14,702 nucleotides of DNA from Bacillota bacterium (GCA_023458835.1 JAEWWY010000103.1:1-14702), one strand, 5' to 3'. Numbered from the stretch's first letter, positions 1 to 6,552 are shown. Numbers and translations are program-made. Notes: a model not told the origin generated them from the letters alone.

Positions 1-2
1 AC

Positions 3-101
3 CTGCCCCTGAGCGATTTCTATTACAAGGATCTGAACACCACCAAATACAAACACCTGAAGGCCTGCCCCTACTGCAATGCGCCGGCAAGGCCGGATTA
101 A
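3..101 (+). CDS. C-terminal end of an unidentified protein (partial)
   Basis: The window opens inside a plus-strand reading frame of 32 codons that ends in TAA. The last residues contain a Cys-Pro-Tyr-Cys pair (CPYC) followed by a short Ala/Pro/Arg tail, which resembles half of a zinc-binding knuckle or ribbon at a protein end, but the start is missing and the family cannot be identified. A rho-independent terminator begins 16 bases after the stop, which supports this being a real gene end rather than a chance frame. I make no functional claim. Confidence 0.6.
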   Translation: MPLSDFYYKDLNTTKYKHLKACPYCNAPARPD

Positions 102-116
102 CCAAAATGTTATGCG

Positions 117-150
117 AAAATCCGCGGTCCAATGGGGTCGCGGATTTTTT
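117..150 (+). terminator. Rho-independent terminator after the partial gene
   Basis: A perfect 10-bp stem pairs AAAATCCGCG (117-126) with CGCGGATTTT (139-148), and the right arm runs into six T residues. The 12-base loop can close further by a few pairs. It lies directly after the first stop codon and isolates the following sigma-factor operon from upstream transcription. Confidence 0.85.
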
Positions 151-170
151 ATAGGGATTTTCTTATTTCC

Positions 171-197
171 AAAAACCGTTTGCGCGGCAAAACCGTC
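171..197 (+). promoter_or_regulatory. Candidate ECF-sigma-type promoter
   Basis: AAAAACCGTTT at 171-181 resembles the -35 element of Bacillus ECF sigma promoters (an AAC core followed by a T run). CGTC at 194-197 matches the usual -10 core. The gap between the AAC core (174-176) and CGTC is 17 bases, within the normal range for this class. It sits 43 bases upstream of an ECF sigma gene, which fits autoregulation. No good housekeeping -35/-10 pair was seen here. The element is also an 8-bp direct repeat (AAAACCGT at 172-179 and 189-196), so part of the resemblance could be accidental. Confidence 0.45.
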
Positions 198-206
198 CTA
201 ATAAGC

Positions 207-222
207 GTAAAAAGCTTTTTAC
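207..222. repeat. 16-bp perfect palindrome in the leader of the sigma gene
   Basis: GTAAAAAGCTTTTTAC reads the same on both strands. It lies between the candidate ECF promoter and the ribosome binding site (GAAGGAGAG, about 229-237) of the sigma gene, roughly where transcription would begin. It could be an operator for a dimeric regulator. With no loop it is a poor RNA hairpin, and an A/T-rich palindrome of this kind could also be chance. Confidence 0.4.
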
Positions 223-240
223 ACAACGAAGGAGAGCTCA

Positions 241-729
241 ATGACAGCCGAGTTTTTTTCCACCCGCATGATGGAGCTTCAAAAGACCCTCTACCATGTG
301 GCCTATGGGATGCTGTACAACAGCCATGATTGCGCCGATGCCGTGCAGGAATGCATTCTGAAGGCCTGGCGCATGCGTGACAGTTTAAAAAGCGACGATT
401 CCCTGAGGCCTTGGGTGATACGTATCCTCATCAATGAATGCAACAACGTGCTGCGCGTCCGCAAGCGTTGCGTGCCCATGGAGGAACTGCCTGAAAGCAA
501 GGCCCCGCCGGATGCGGACCCATGGCTGCACGATGCCATCGGCGCGCTGCCGGAAAAGCTTCGCCTGCCCGTGGTGCTCTATTACATGGAAGGCTTCACG
601 GTAGAGGAGACGGCTTCCATCCTGCATATACCGAAGGGCACGGTAAAAACAAGGCTGTCAAGCGCAAGGAAAGAGCTTCGAATCGCTTTACAGGATGTGG
701 AAGGGAGGGCGGCCTATGAAAGAGTTTGA
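241..729 (+). CDS. ECF-family RNA polymerase sigma factor
   Basis: This 162-residue protein has the size and layout of an extracytoplasmic-function sigma factor, which redirects RNA polymerase to a small regulon in response to an envelope signal. Region 2 spans about residues 12-77, including the DCADAVQECILKAW core and the Trp-Val-Ile-Arg-Ile stretch that precedes the promoter -10 recognition helix. Region 4 spans about 101-148, with the helix-turn-helix VEETASILHIPKGTVKTRLS. There is no region 1.1 or 3. The ATG start follows a good GAAGGAGAG ribosome binding site. The gene overlaps the next one by 14 bases, so the two are translationally linked, as expected for a sigma factor and its membrane partner. 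The ECF subgroup and target genes cannot be named from sequence alone. Confidence 0.93.
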   Translation: MTAEFFSTRMMELQKTLYHVAYGMLYNSHDCADAVQECILKAWRMRDSLKSDDSLRPWVIRILINECNNVLRVRKRCVPMEELPESKAPPDADPWLHDAIGALPEKLRLPVVLYYMEGFTVEETASILHIPKGTVKTRLSSARKELRIALQDVEGRAAYERV

Positions 730-1621
730 TTTTGACAATGCCTTCGGGCAGCCGCCCGCCGAATTTCAGGAGGGCATGGCCCATGCCTTTGAGCAACTGA
801 AGGAGGAAAAACCCATGAAGAAATTTTCTATAAGAACCTTGGCGCTGGCCGCAGTTCTGGTCTTGGCATTGTGCGGCATCGCCCTGGCGGTATCCTATAC
901 CCAGGGGGTTGAATGGTTCCTTACCCAGCGCTATGCCGATCCGCCCAAGCTTCCCGAGAATTTTAAGGAGCAGGTGCAAAGCGATATCCCCCAGGAGAAT
1001 ACCGGTGACTTTTTGAATGTGGTGATCCAGGATGCCGCATGGCTGGATGATATTGAGTATTATCATCCCAACTCGTTTCAGCTAACGCTCAACGCCGTCC
1101 TGAAGAATACGGATAAATATGAGATGCATGAGGAGCTCAGCCTCAATACCGACGGCGATACAAGCGAGCGCAACGATGAAGATTGGTTGTGGACGGAAAA
1201 AGGCCACGGCCCCATTCCCGAAATGATGACCGACCCCAAGAAGCAACTGGTATTCTTCGATTCCGGTGAATTTACCATCGGCACGCCGGATGGTTTTGTA
1301 ATGCCCAGTTTCTTCGAAGACTCTTTCCTTGCCGAGAACGGCTCTGTGCTATGCTACACGGGCATTGACCTGAACTGGCTTGATCCCGACTGGGTGAAAA
1401 CGAACCATGAAAAAAGAAAAGAGTACTATGGAGTCGACGAGGGCAAGCAATTGCTGGAAAAGGATTTGGCAAACACAGAATCCTACCAGGAGGCCAAGGC
1501 AAAGTACACCGATGAAAACGGCCTGACCACCCTTGTGTTCAACTATGCCGCCTGGGAATATCCCGATTGGCAGACCAACCGCCACGAAGGATATGTGACC
1601 TTCAAGGCAAAGCTGCCGTAA
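716..1621 (+). CDS. Single-span membrane protein, probable anti-sigma/sensor partner
   Basis: The protein has 301 residues from the ATG at 716, which follows GGGAGGG; an in-frame codon at 695 lacks this support. It has a short acidic cytoplasmic part (about 1-35), one hydrophobic segment (about 38-60, TLALAAVLVLALCGIALAV) and an extracytoplasmic part of about 240 residues rich in Asp, Glu, Trp and Tyr. This is the layout of membrane anti-sigma factors that hold an ECF sigma factor until an outside signal arrives. The 14-base overlap with the sigma gene supports that role. No zinc anti-sigma motif (His-x3-Cys-x2-Cys) is present, so it is not a classical ZAS protein. Similar short N-terminus, TM and large ectodomain proteins follow ECF genes in other Clostridia. 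The function is inferred from context; the ectodomain family is not recognised with certainty. Confidence 0.75.
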   Translation: MKEFDFDNAFGQPPAEFQEGMAHAFEQLKEEKPMKKFSIRTLALAAVLVLALCGIALAVSYTQGVEWFLTQRYADPPKLPENFKEQVQSDIPQENTGDFLNVVIQDAAWLDDIEYYHPNSFQLTLNAVLKNTDKYEMHEELSLNTDGDTSERNDEDWLWTEKGHGPIPEMMTDPKKQLVFFDSGEFTIGTPDGFVMPSFFEDSFLAENGSVLCYTGIDLNWLDPDWVKTNHEKRKEYYGVDEGKQLLEKDLANTESYQEAKAKYTDENGLTTLVFNYAAWEYPDWQTNRHEGYVTFKAKLP

Positions 1622-1644
1622 GGCCACCGGCCTGCATACCCTTT

Positions 1645-1682
1645 TCAAAAAGGAAAGCAGCCCTCAATGTTTTCCTTTTTGA
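1645..1682 (+). terminator. Probable terminator of the sigma operon (A/T-rich hairpin)
   Basis: A perfect 12-bp inverted repeat pairs TCAAAAAGGAAA (1645-1656) with TTTCCTTTTTGA (1671-1682), with a 14-base loop. The purine-rich left arm and T-rich right arm are typical of terminators. It begins 23 bases after the anti-sigma stop. The stem is A/T-rich and a second, stronger hairpin follows at once, so which of the two ends transcription is unclear. Confidence 0.55.
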
Positions 1683-1690
1683 TCATCGAA

Positions 1691-1725
1691 CAATGGGGCG
1701 GATATATTTGTCCGCCCCATTGCTT
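1691..1725 (+). terminator. GC-rich hairpin, second terminator candidate
   Basis: A perfect 12-bp stem pairs CAATGGGGCGGA (1691-1702) with TCCGCCCCATTG (1711-1722) around an 8-base loop. The stem is very stable, but only CTTT follows on the plus strand, so termination may be inefficient alone. Together with the A/T-rich hairpin immediately upstream it forms a tandem barrier between the sigma operon and the kinase gene. Confidence 0.6.
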
Positions 1726-1826
1726 TGCGCCGCTTACCGGCTTTTCGCCATGTTTTTGCAGGATAGGGATTCCCTTTTTTCGGAAAATCGGATATCATAG
1801 GGGCTGTATCACAAAGGAGGCTTTCC

Positions 1827-2675
1827 ATGGAACGGCAAAAGCGCGTATTGGCCATACATGACATCTCCTGCATCGGCCGCTGCTCCCTGACAGTGGCGCT
1901 GCCCATCCTTTCCTGCGCGGGGCTGGATACGGGGGTATTGCCTACGGCCATCCTTTCCACCCATACCGGAGGCTTTCAAGGCTACACCTACCGGGACCTG
2001 ACAGAGGATATCCTTCCTATAACAACCCACTGGAAAGGCCTCGGCCTGCGCTTTGACGCATTGTATTCCGGTTTTCTGGGCTCCTATGATCAGATTGGCC
2101 TGGTGGCCAGACTGATGGAGGAATTTCACAGCGACGGCGCCCTGCGCATGGTGGACCCGGTCATGGCCGACAATGGCCGCCTGTACGCCACCTATACCCG
2201 TGAAATGGCCCAGGGCATGCACAAGCTGTGCCGCAAGGCGGATATTATTACGCCCAACATGACGGAAGCCTGCATCCTGCTGGGCATCCCCTATAAGCCC
2301 GAAGGCTTTACACGCGCGGAAACGGAAGATATGCTCCGCCGCCTGTGCGATTTAGGCCCGCGGATGGCAGTGCTTACCGGCGTCACCCTTATGCTTGACC
2401 AGCTTGGCACGGCATCGTATGATGCCTGCACAGGTGAAATCTCATATGCTTTTGAAGGGCGGTACCATGACATTTTCCACGGTACGGGCGATATCCTGGC
2501 CAGCGCCCTTCTGTGCGGCCTGATGAACGGAAAAAGCCTGAAGGATTCCTGCTCCCTTGCGGTGAAGTTCACCTACCGCTGCATCCAATGCACCGTGGAG
2601 TCCAACCAGGAACTGCGCTATGGCGTACGGTTCGAGGCGGCGCTGCCTTATTTGATGGAATTGCTGAAAAAATAA
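1827..2675 (+). CDS. Pyridoxamine/pyridoxine kinase (PfkB/ribokinase-like)
   Basis: This enzyme phosphorylates pyridoxal, pyridoxine or pyridoxamine with ATP in the salvage route to the cofactor pyridoxal phosphate, in the cytoplasm. The 282 residues match the usual PdxK/PdxY length. Visible signatures are the N-terminal ISCIGRCSLTVALPIL, the T-H-T-G-G-F substrate-loop region (about 45-50), VDPVMADNG (109-117), TPNMTEA (142-148) and the anion-hole/catalytic motif HGTGD (218-222) with Asp222 as the likely base. The ATG at 1827 is preceded by AAAGGAGG. It is flanked by terminators on both sides and appears monocistronic. A weak -10 (TATCAT, 1793-1798) is present but has no convincing -35. Substrate preference among the B6 vitamers cannot be read from the sequence. 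Confidence 0.92.
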   Translation: MERQKRVLAIHDISCIGRCSLTVALPILSCAGLDTGVLPTAILSTHTGGFQGYTYRDLTEDILPITTHWKGLGLRFDALYSGFLGSYDQIGLVARLMEEFHSDGALRMVDPVMADNGRLYATYTREMAQGMHKLCRKADIITPNMTEACILLGIPYKPEGFTRAETEDMLRRLCDLGPRMAVLTGVTLMLDQLGTASYDACTGEISYAFEGRYHDIFHGTGDILASALLCGLMNGKSLKDSCSLAVKFTYRCIQCTVESNQELRYGVRFEAALPYLMELLKK

Positions 2676-2686
2676 TTGATTCGTCA

Positions 2687-2729
2687 AAAGGCCGTGGGAG
2701 CGTTTCGCTTCCCACGGCCTTTGCTTTTT
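2687..2729. terminator. Terminator shared by convergent genes
   Basis: A 13-bp stem pairs AAAGGCCGTGGGA (2687-2699) with TCCCACGGCCTTT (2710-2722), followed on the plus strand by GCTTTTT. It lies 11 bases after the kinase stop and 17 bases from the end of the convergent coiled-coil gene. The plus-strand U tract is good; on the minus strand the tract is shorter, so bidirectional action is likely but weaker in that direction. Confidence 0.82.
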
Positions 2730-2739
2730 ACCTGGCATT

Positions 2740-4338
2740 CTACTTTGCAAATAGCGCCAATGCTTCGTTGACCGCATCTACCACCGCTGTGGAGGAAACC
2801 GTGGCGCCGGAAACCGCATCCACATCCTGCCCCAGTACGATGGTGCCGGATTTGCCGACAAATTGGCTGATGAACGCATCCTCCCGCACTTTGTCACCTA
2901 CGCCAAACGTTTCAGTAAACGCTTTTCCGCCTACGGACATGGCCTGTATAACGCTGTTTTTATCCAATACGACGGTCACCTCAACAGGCCCGACATAACC
3001 CTGTTTGGCTATTATGAATACCCTGTACTCGCCCGGGGTGAGGTCAATTTGGAAGGCAGCCGCCAGCGCCTGTTCGGCGGCGGCAGCCCTGCCGATTTCC
3101 TTTTTGACGGCAGCTTCCGCAGCGGCCTTATCGGCAAGTGCGGCGTCTTTTTCCGTTACAGCCGCCTGCTTCGCAGCTTCGGCATCCGCAAGCGCTTTTC
3201 CGGCAGCAGCAGCCTTGTCATTTGCAGCCTTGGCAGCCGCCTCCGCCGTGGCCTTATCCGCAAGCGCAGCATCCTTTTCCGCTTCAGCCGCCTGCTTTGC
3301 CGTTTCAGCATCCGCCAGGGCACCTGTCAGCCTGTCAACCTCGGCCTGGGCGACAGCCAAATCCTGCGTAAGGGTCAAAATCGCATCCTGAGCGGTTTTC
3401 AAATCGCCGGAAGTGGCGCCGATGGCCTTGAGATCCTCCTCGGCCTTCCCTTTTTCCTGCTCCATCTGGGTCAACTGTTTCCGCAAGGCTGCAATATCAC
3501 CCTGGGCCTTTTCAGCGGCGGCATTCGCATCCTTCTTGGCGGTGTTGAGAGCCGTCACTGCATCGTCCTTTTCTTTCAGCGCCTGCGCTTTTGCATCCTC
3601 GGCGGCTTTCACAGCCTTTTGCGCTGCCGACAGATCATCCTTGGCTTTTTGGGCCTCTTTCTGCGCAGCCTGTACAGCAGTCTCCGCATCCGTCTTGGCG
3701 GTCAGCGCGGCCTTCAAATCGTCGCCGGCCGTTTTCGCGGCAGCCTCGGCAGCAACCTTCTCGTCCTTGGCGGCCTTTGCGGCAGCCTCAGCGGCGACCT
3801 TCTCGTCCTTGGCTGCCTTTGCGGCAGCCTCGGCGGCGGTCTTCTCGCCTTGGGCCGTCTTCAGCGCAGCCTCGGCGGCGGCCTTCTCGCCCTGAGCCGT
3901 CTTTAGGGCAGCCTCGGCGGCGGCCTTCTCGTCCTGGGCCGTCTTTAGGGCGGCCTCGGTGGCGGCCTTCTCGTCCTGAGCCGTCTTTGCGGCCGTATCT
4001 GCCACCGTTTTTTCATCCTGCGCAGCCTTTAAATCTGCCTGAGCAGTCTTCGCCGCTTCCTCCGCGGCAGACTGTTCACCAAGCGCCTTCTGCAGCTTTT
4101 CATCAGCGGCCTTGGCATTTTCCTCCGCCTTGGCTTTATCCGCCAGGGCAGCATCGCTCTGTGCCTGTGCCTCGGATACCTGCGCCGTTAATTCCCCCAC
4201 CTTTTTTTGAAGCTCCACGGCCTGTACGCCAAGCGTATCGTTTTCTTTCCCCACTTTGTTGCGATCGCCAATCAGCACGCCCACAACAATGGCAAGGATC
4301 AAAACAACTGCCAATAGCGCCACGTAGGTCTTCTTCAC
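2740..4338 (-). CDS. Membrane-anchored Ala/Lys-rich coiled-coil protein with C-terminal FMN-binding domain
   Basis: The protein has 532 residues from a GTG start at 4338, chosen because AGGGGTGG precedes it and it gives a typical MKKTYVALL N-terminus; an in-frame ATG at 4377 has weaker support. A hydrophobic segment (about 5-24) anchors it, probably with the rest outside. Residues about 30-428 are a nearly continuous Ala/Lys/Glu/Asp coiled coil, including seven 14-residue units of the form EKxAAEAALKTAQD (109-206) and a longer segment repeated at 341 and 383. Residues about 429-532 form an FMN_bind-type domain with a GYVGPVEVTVVLD strand pair and the motif Asp507-AVSGAT, where Thr513 fits the residue to which ApbE-type flavin transferases attach FMN. 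The likely role is a flavin electron carrier held away from the membrane by a rod. No partner oxidoreductase or apbE is in the window. The rod composition is highly biased but the frame is intact. Confidence 0.8.
   Translation of the reverse strand: MKKTYVALLAVVLILAIVVGVLIGDRNKVGKENDTLGVQAVELQKKVGELTAQVSEAQAQSDAALADKAKAEENAKAADEKLQKALGEQSAAEEAAKTAQADLKAAQDEKTVADTAAKTAQDEKAATEAALKTAQDEKAAAEAALKTAQGEKAAAEAALKTAQGEKTAAEAAAKAAKDEKVAAEAAAKAAKDEKVAAEAAAKTAGDDLKAALTAKTDAETAVQAAQKEAQKAKDDLSAAQKAVKAAEDAKAQALKEKDDAVTALNTAKKDANAAAEKAQGDIAALRKQLTQMEQEKGKAEEDLKAIGATSGDLKTAQDAILTLTQDLAVAQAEVDRLTGALADAETAKQAAEAEKDAALADKATAEAAAKAANDKAAAAGKALADAEAAKQAAVTEKDAALADKAAAEAAVKKEIGRAAAAEQALAAAFQIDLTPGEYRVFIIAKQGYVGPVEVTVVLDKNSVIQAMSVGGKAFTETFGVGDKVREDAFISQFVGKSGTIVLGQDVDAVSGATVSSTAVVDAVNEALALFAK
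3721..4014 (-). repeat. 42-bp tandem repeat, about seven copies, encoding 14-residue coiled-coil units
   Basis: Within the coiled-coil gene, seven consecutive 42-bp units encode variants of EKxAAEAALKTAQD. The middle units are nearly identical at the DNA level; for example GCCTCGGCGGCGGCCTTCTC recurs around 3870-3930 on the plus strand. The unit equals two heptads, so copy-number change would keep both the reading frame and the coiled-coil register. The outer units are more diverged, which suggests growth by recent duplication near the centre. Confidence 0.85.
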
Positions 4339-4430
4339 CAAACACCACCCCTTATGCAATTTTTTATCTGCAGGCATACGCCCTGCCGCCCCAAACGTCT
4401 TTTCGCGCTAGCTTATGTGCACACTTCCGT

Positions 4431-4455
4431 AATTAACCATATAAATGGTTTAATT
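4431..4455. repeat. Inverted repeat upstream of the coiled-coil gene
   Basis: AATTAACCAT (4431-4440) and ATGGTTTAATT (4445-4455) form an inverted repeat with one inserted base and a 4-base centre. It lies about 95 bases upstream of the GTG start of the minus-strand coiled-coil gene, where its promoter should be. It may be an operator. I found no convincing -35/-10 pair to anchor it, and A/T richness makes chance possible. Confidence 0.3.
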
Positions 4456-4483
4456 CTCCATGTACCTATAAAACCCTTCTTAA

Positions 4484-4516
4484 TATAAAAAAAGCCTGCA
4501 TTATTTTCGCAGGCTT
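4484..4516 (-). terminator. Terminator of the M50 protease-scpA-scpB operon
   Basis: On the minus strand an 8-bp stem pairs AAGCCTGC (4516-4509) with GCAGGCTT (4499-4492), and the right arm continues into a run of T residues. It follows the scpB stop by 26 bases and separates this operon from the coiled-coil gene downstream on the same strand. Confidence 0.88.
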
Positions 4517-4542
4517 CCCGTTTGCTTTTTGTGTTTCTGATG

Positions 4543-5085
4543 TCAGGGCACCAAGGATTCATCCTCATCCTCTGCCGGCTTTTCCGCCAGTTGGGGAAGG
4601 TCCGCAAGGGAGGCGATTCCAAAATGCGAAAGAAATGCATCCGTCGTACCATACAGGATAGGCCGTCCCACCGCTTCCTTGCGGCCCACTTCCCCAATCA
4701 ATCCCTTGTGAACGAGCGATTGAACGGAATAATCGCACTTGACGCCCCGGACGGCCTCCACCTCAGCCTTTGTGACGGGCTGACGGTAGGCAACCACCGC
4801 CAGCGTTTCCATGGCGGCCTGGGAGAGGGATTGCTTTTGTACAGGCTGCAGCAGCCGCTCCACATAAGGGGCATATTCGGCCCTGGTGGCCAACTGGATA
4901 TGCTCGCCAAACCGCTTGAGACGGATGCCCCGGCGGTTGAAGTCATAATCGCTTTCCAAGGCGTTCACCGCCGCATTCAGTTCCAACGGGCTCACTTCCA
5001 GCGCCTTTTGCAGGTCAGCAAGCTGCACCGGCTCACCGGCGACAAACAAAATGGCCTCAATCACGGCCATCAATTCATTGGGTTG
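4543..5085 (-). CDS. scpB: Segregation and condensation protein B
   Basis: ScpB is the kleisin-associated winged-helix partner of SMC-ScpA, the bacterial condensin that organises and segregates the chromosome. The 180-residue product carries the family N-terminal signature NELMAVIEAILFVAGEPV and the second winged-helix core SLSQAAMETLAVVAYRQPVTKAEVEAVRG, then the DYSVQSL and GLIGEVGRKEAVGRPILYGTT stretch diagnostic of ScpB. I chose TTG at 5085 because GGAGGAGAAAGG lies just upstream and the result matches ScpB N-termini; a longer frame opening at another TTG (5127) has no ribosome binding site. The gene overlaps the end of scpA by 11 bases, indicating coupled translation. The acidic C-terminal tail (EDEDE) is common in the family. 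Confidence 0.95.
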   Translation of the reverse strand, partial: QPNELMAVIEAILFVAGEPVQLADLQKALEVSPLELNAAVNALESDYDFNRRGIRLKRFGEHIQLATRAEYAPYVERLLQPVQKQSLSQAAMETLAVVAYRQPVTKAEVEAVRGVKCDYSVQSLVHKGLIGEVGRKEAVGRPILYGTTDAFLSHFGIASLADLPQLAEKPAEDEDESLVP

Positions 5086-5812
5086 CAACGTCCTTTCTCC
5101 TCCCCGGATGCAAGGTAATCTCCCCAAAGGTACCGCTCTGCTCCACGTGAGCGCGGTTCAGGCGCAAAATTTCCAGCAATGCCAGAAACAAGGTGACTAT
5201 TTCTTCCCGGCTGGGCACTTCGCTAAACAGCATCTCGAAGGTCATGGGCCCCCGGCGCAGCCGCTTCATGATATGGCCCATGCAGTGTTCGATGGTAAAG
5301 GAATCGCGCCGTATCTCCCTGTTTACGTATACCGCTTCCTCCGGCTCCTCCGGCTTACGGGCCAACACCCGGGAAAGCGCCTCCAGCAGTCCCTGCAGTG
5401 TAAGCCCGGTCAGTTCAAAGGAAGGGGGCGGCAGAGGGTATTCCTCCGGAAGCTTTTCATACATGGCCGCGGCAGCCTTTTCAAAATCCTGCAGGTTTTG
5501 GGCCGTTTCCTTGAAGCGTTTGTATTCCTCCAGGCGGCGGATCAGCGCCTCCTCGGGGCTTTCCTCCTCGTCCAATACCGGCGGCCTGGGCAATAGCGCC
5601 CGGCTCTTGATTTCGAGCAGCGTGGCGGCCATGGCCAAAAACTCGCTGGCATCATCCATGTCGATGTCCTGCGCATCGCTGACGGAGGCGATGTACTGTT
5701 CCGTGATCTCCGATACAAAAATATCCCGGATGTCCACCTTGGCCTTGCTGATCAAATGCAGCAAAAGATCCAGCGGCCCCTCAAACTGCTTCAGATGAAT
5801 GTGTTGTGGCAT
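5075..5812 (-). CDS. scpA: Segregation and condensation protein A (kleisin)
   Basis: ScpA is the kleisin that bridges the SMC heads and binds ScpB in the chromosome condensin complex. The 245-residue protein shows the N-terminal signature FEGPLDLLLHLISKAKVDIRDI, the following EFLAMAATLLEIKSRALLP helix, a variable acidic middle, and a C-terminal winged helix (about 195-230, MTFEMLFSEVPSREEIVTLF and LALLEILRLNRAHVEQ) that would contact the SMC cap. The ATG at 5812 lies 10 bases after the stop of the M50 protease gene, with TGAGGCGG as ribosome binding site. The scpA-scpB pair in one operon is the standard arrangement in Bacillota. Confidence 0.96.
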   Translation of the reverse strand: MPQHIHLKQFEGPLDLLLHLISKAKVDIRDIFVSEITEQYIASVSDAQDIDMDDASEFLAMAATLLEIKSRALLPRPPVLDEEESPEEALIRRLEEYKRFKETAQNLQDFEKAAAAMYEKLPEEYPLPPPSFELTGLTLQGLLEALSRVLARKPEEPEEAVYVNREIRRDSFTIEHCMGHIMKRLRRGPMTFEMLFSEVPSREEIVTLFLALLEILRLNRAHVEQSGTFGEITLHPGRRKDVATQ

Positions 5813-5822
5813 ATAGGCCGCC

Positions 5823-6500
5823 TCAGGCCACGCCGGTCAGGCGGAGGAACAAGTTCCATACTCCATTGCGCAGGGCATTCATCACCGTGCTCAGGATGCC
5901 GTCCAGCATCCCCGACATTACCAGCAGAATCAATATGATCTGCGAAGTATGAAAAAACTGCGGGGTCAGCCTCAGCCTGCCTCGAAGCAGCGTATCATTG
6001 AGTACATGGAAACCATCCAATGGCGGAATCGGAAGCAGGTTGAATACTCCAAGGCCCAGATTAATGAGTGAGAACATCTCTAGGAAACTATATAGATATC
6101 CAATTGCAACTGAATCGGTCCATTTGTAAATGCCCACCATCAAAGCTGTCGATACGATAAACAGTGTCAGATTCGTCACAACCCCGGCGATAGACACCAA
6201 AAAATCATCCCGCCGGAAATTGCTGAAATTTCTGGGGTTCACCGGCACGGGCTTGGCCCAGCCGAATCCCAGCAGGAATAGTGAAATAGTCCCAATGGGA
6301 TCCAAATGCTTGATCGGATTAAGGCTGAGCCTGCCCAGCATCTTCGCGGTAGGGTCGCCGCAGCGGTATGCAATATAGCCATGTGCCACCTCATGAAACG
6401 TGATCGCAGTAAGCACGGCGACCACCCGAAAAATCAAAAAGGGAAAAAAGCTACCTGGATCTCTCGTCATCCACTCCCACCAAAGCTGCAGCTGATTCAT
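5823..6500 (-). CDS. Site-2-protease-like membrane metalloprotease (peptidase family M50)
   Basis: This 225-residue polytopic membrane protein carries the zinc-protease motif HEVAH (36-40) inside a membrane segment and the second metal-ligand motif NLLPIPPLDG (154-163) with Asp162. These are the two hallmarks of intramembrane site-2-type proteases of the short YwhC-like class, which lack PDZ and CBS domains. The substrate is unknown. It is the first gene of an operon with scpA and scpB, a conserved neighbourhood in Bacillota with no proven functional link. The ATG at 6500 has only a modest GAGG site upstream, but the fit to family N-termini is good. Confidence 0.92.
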   Translation of the reverse strand: MNQLQLWWEWMTRDPGSFFPFLIFRVVAVLTAITFHEVAHGYIAYRCGDPTAKMLGRLSLNPIKHLDPIGTISLFLLGFGWAKPVPVNPRNFSNFRRDDFLVSIAGVVTNLTLFIVSTALMVGIYKWTDSVAIGYLYSFLEMFSLINLGLGVFNLLPIPPLDGFHVLNDTLLRGRLRLTPQFFHTSQIILILLVMSGMLDGILSTVMNALRNGVWNLFLRLTGVA

Positions 6501-6552
6501 TAGATCCAGGCCTCATTTCATGCGGTATTGGCGCAAACGCACCGTATGTCCC

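Noticed and set aside
3721..4014. Regularly spaced repeats that might look like a CRISPR array
   Set aside because: The repeats are contiguous 42-bp coding units without unique spacers and lie inside an intact reading frame.
2863..4436. Long plus-strand open frames across the coiled-coil gene
   Set aside because: They arise from reading the biased alanine/lysine codon repeats on the opposite strand, have low-complexity Ser/Ala, Arg/Pro or Gly/Leu products, and lack ribosome binding sites. The minus-strand frame has an anchor, heptads and a recognisable domain.
4522..5118. Plus-strand open frame opposite scpB
   Set aside because: The minus strand encodes an unmistakable ScpB; the plus-strand frame has no family features.
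5086..5127. Longer ScpB starting at 5127
   Set aside because: It begins at a TTG without a ribosome binding site, overlaps scpA by 53 bases and adds residues not found in the family.
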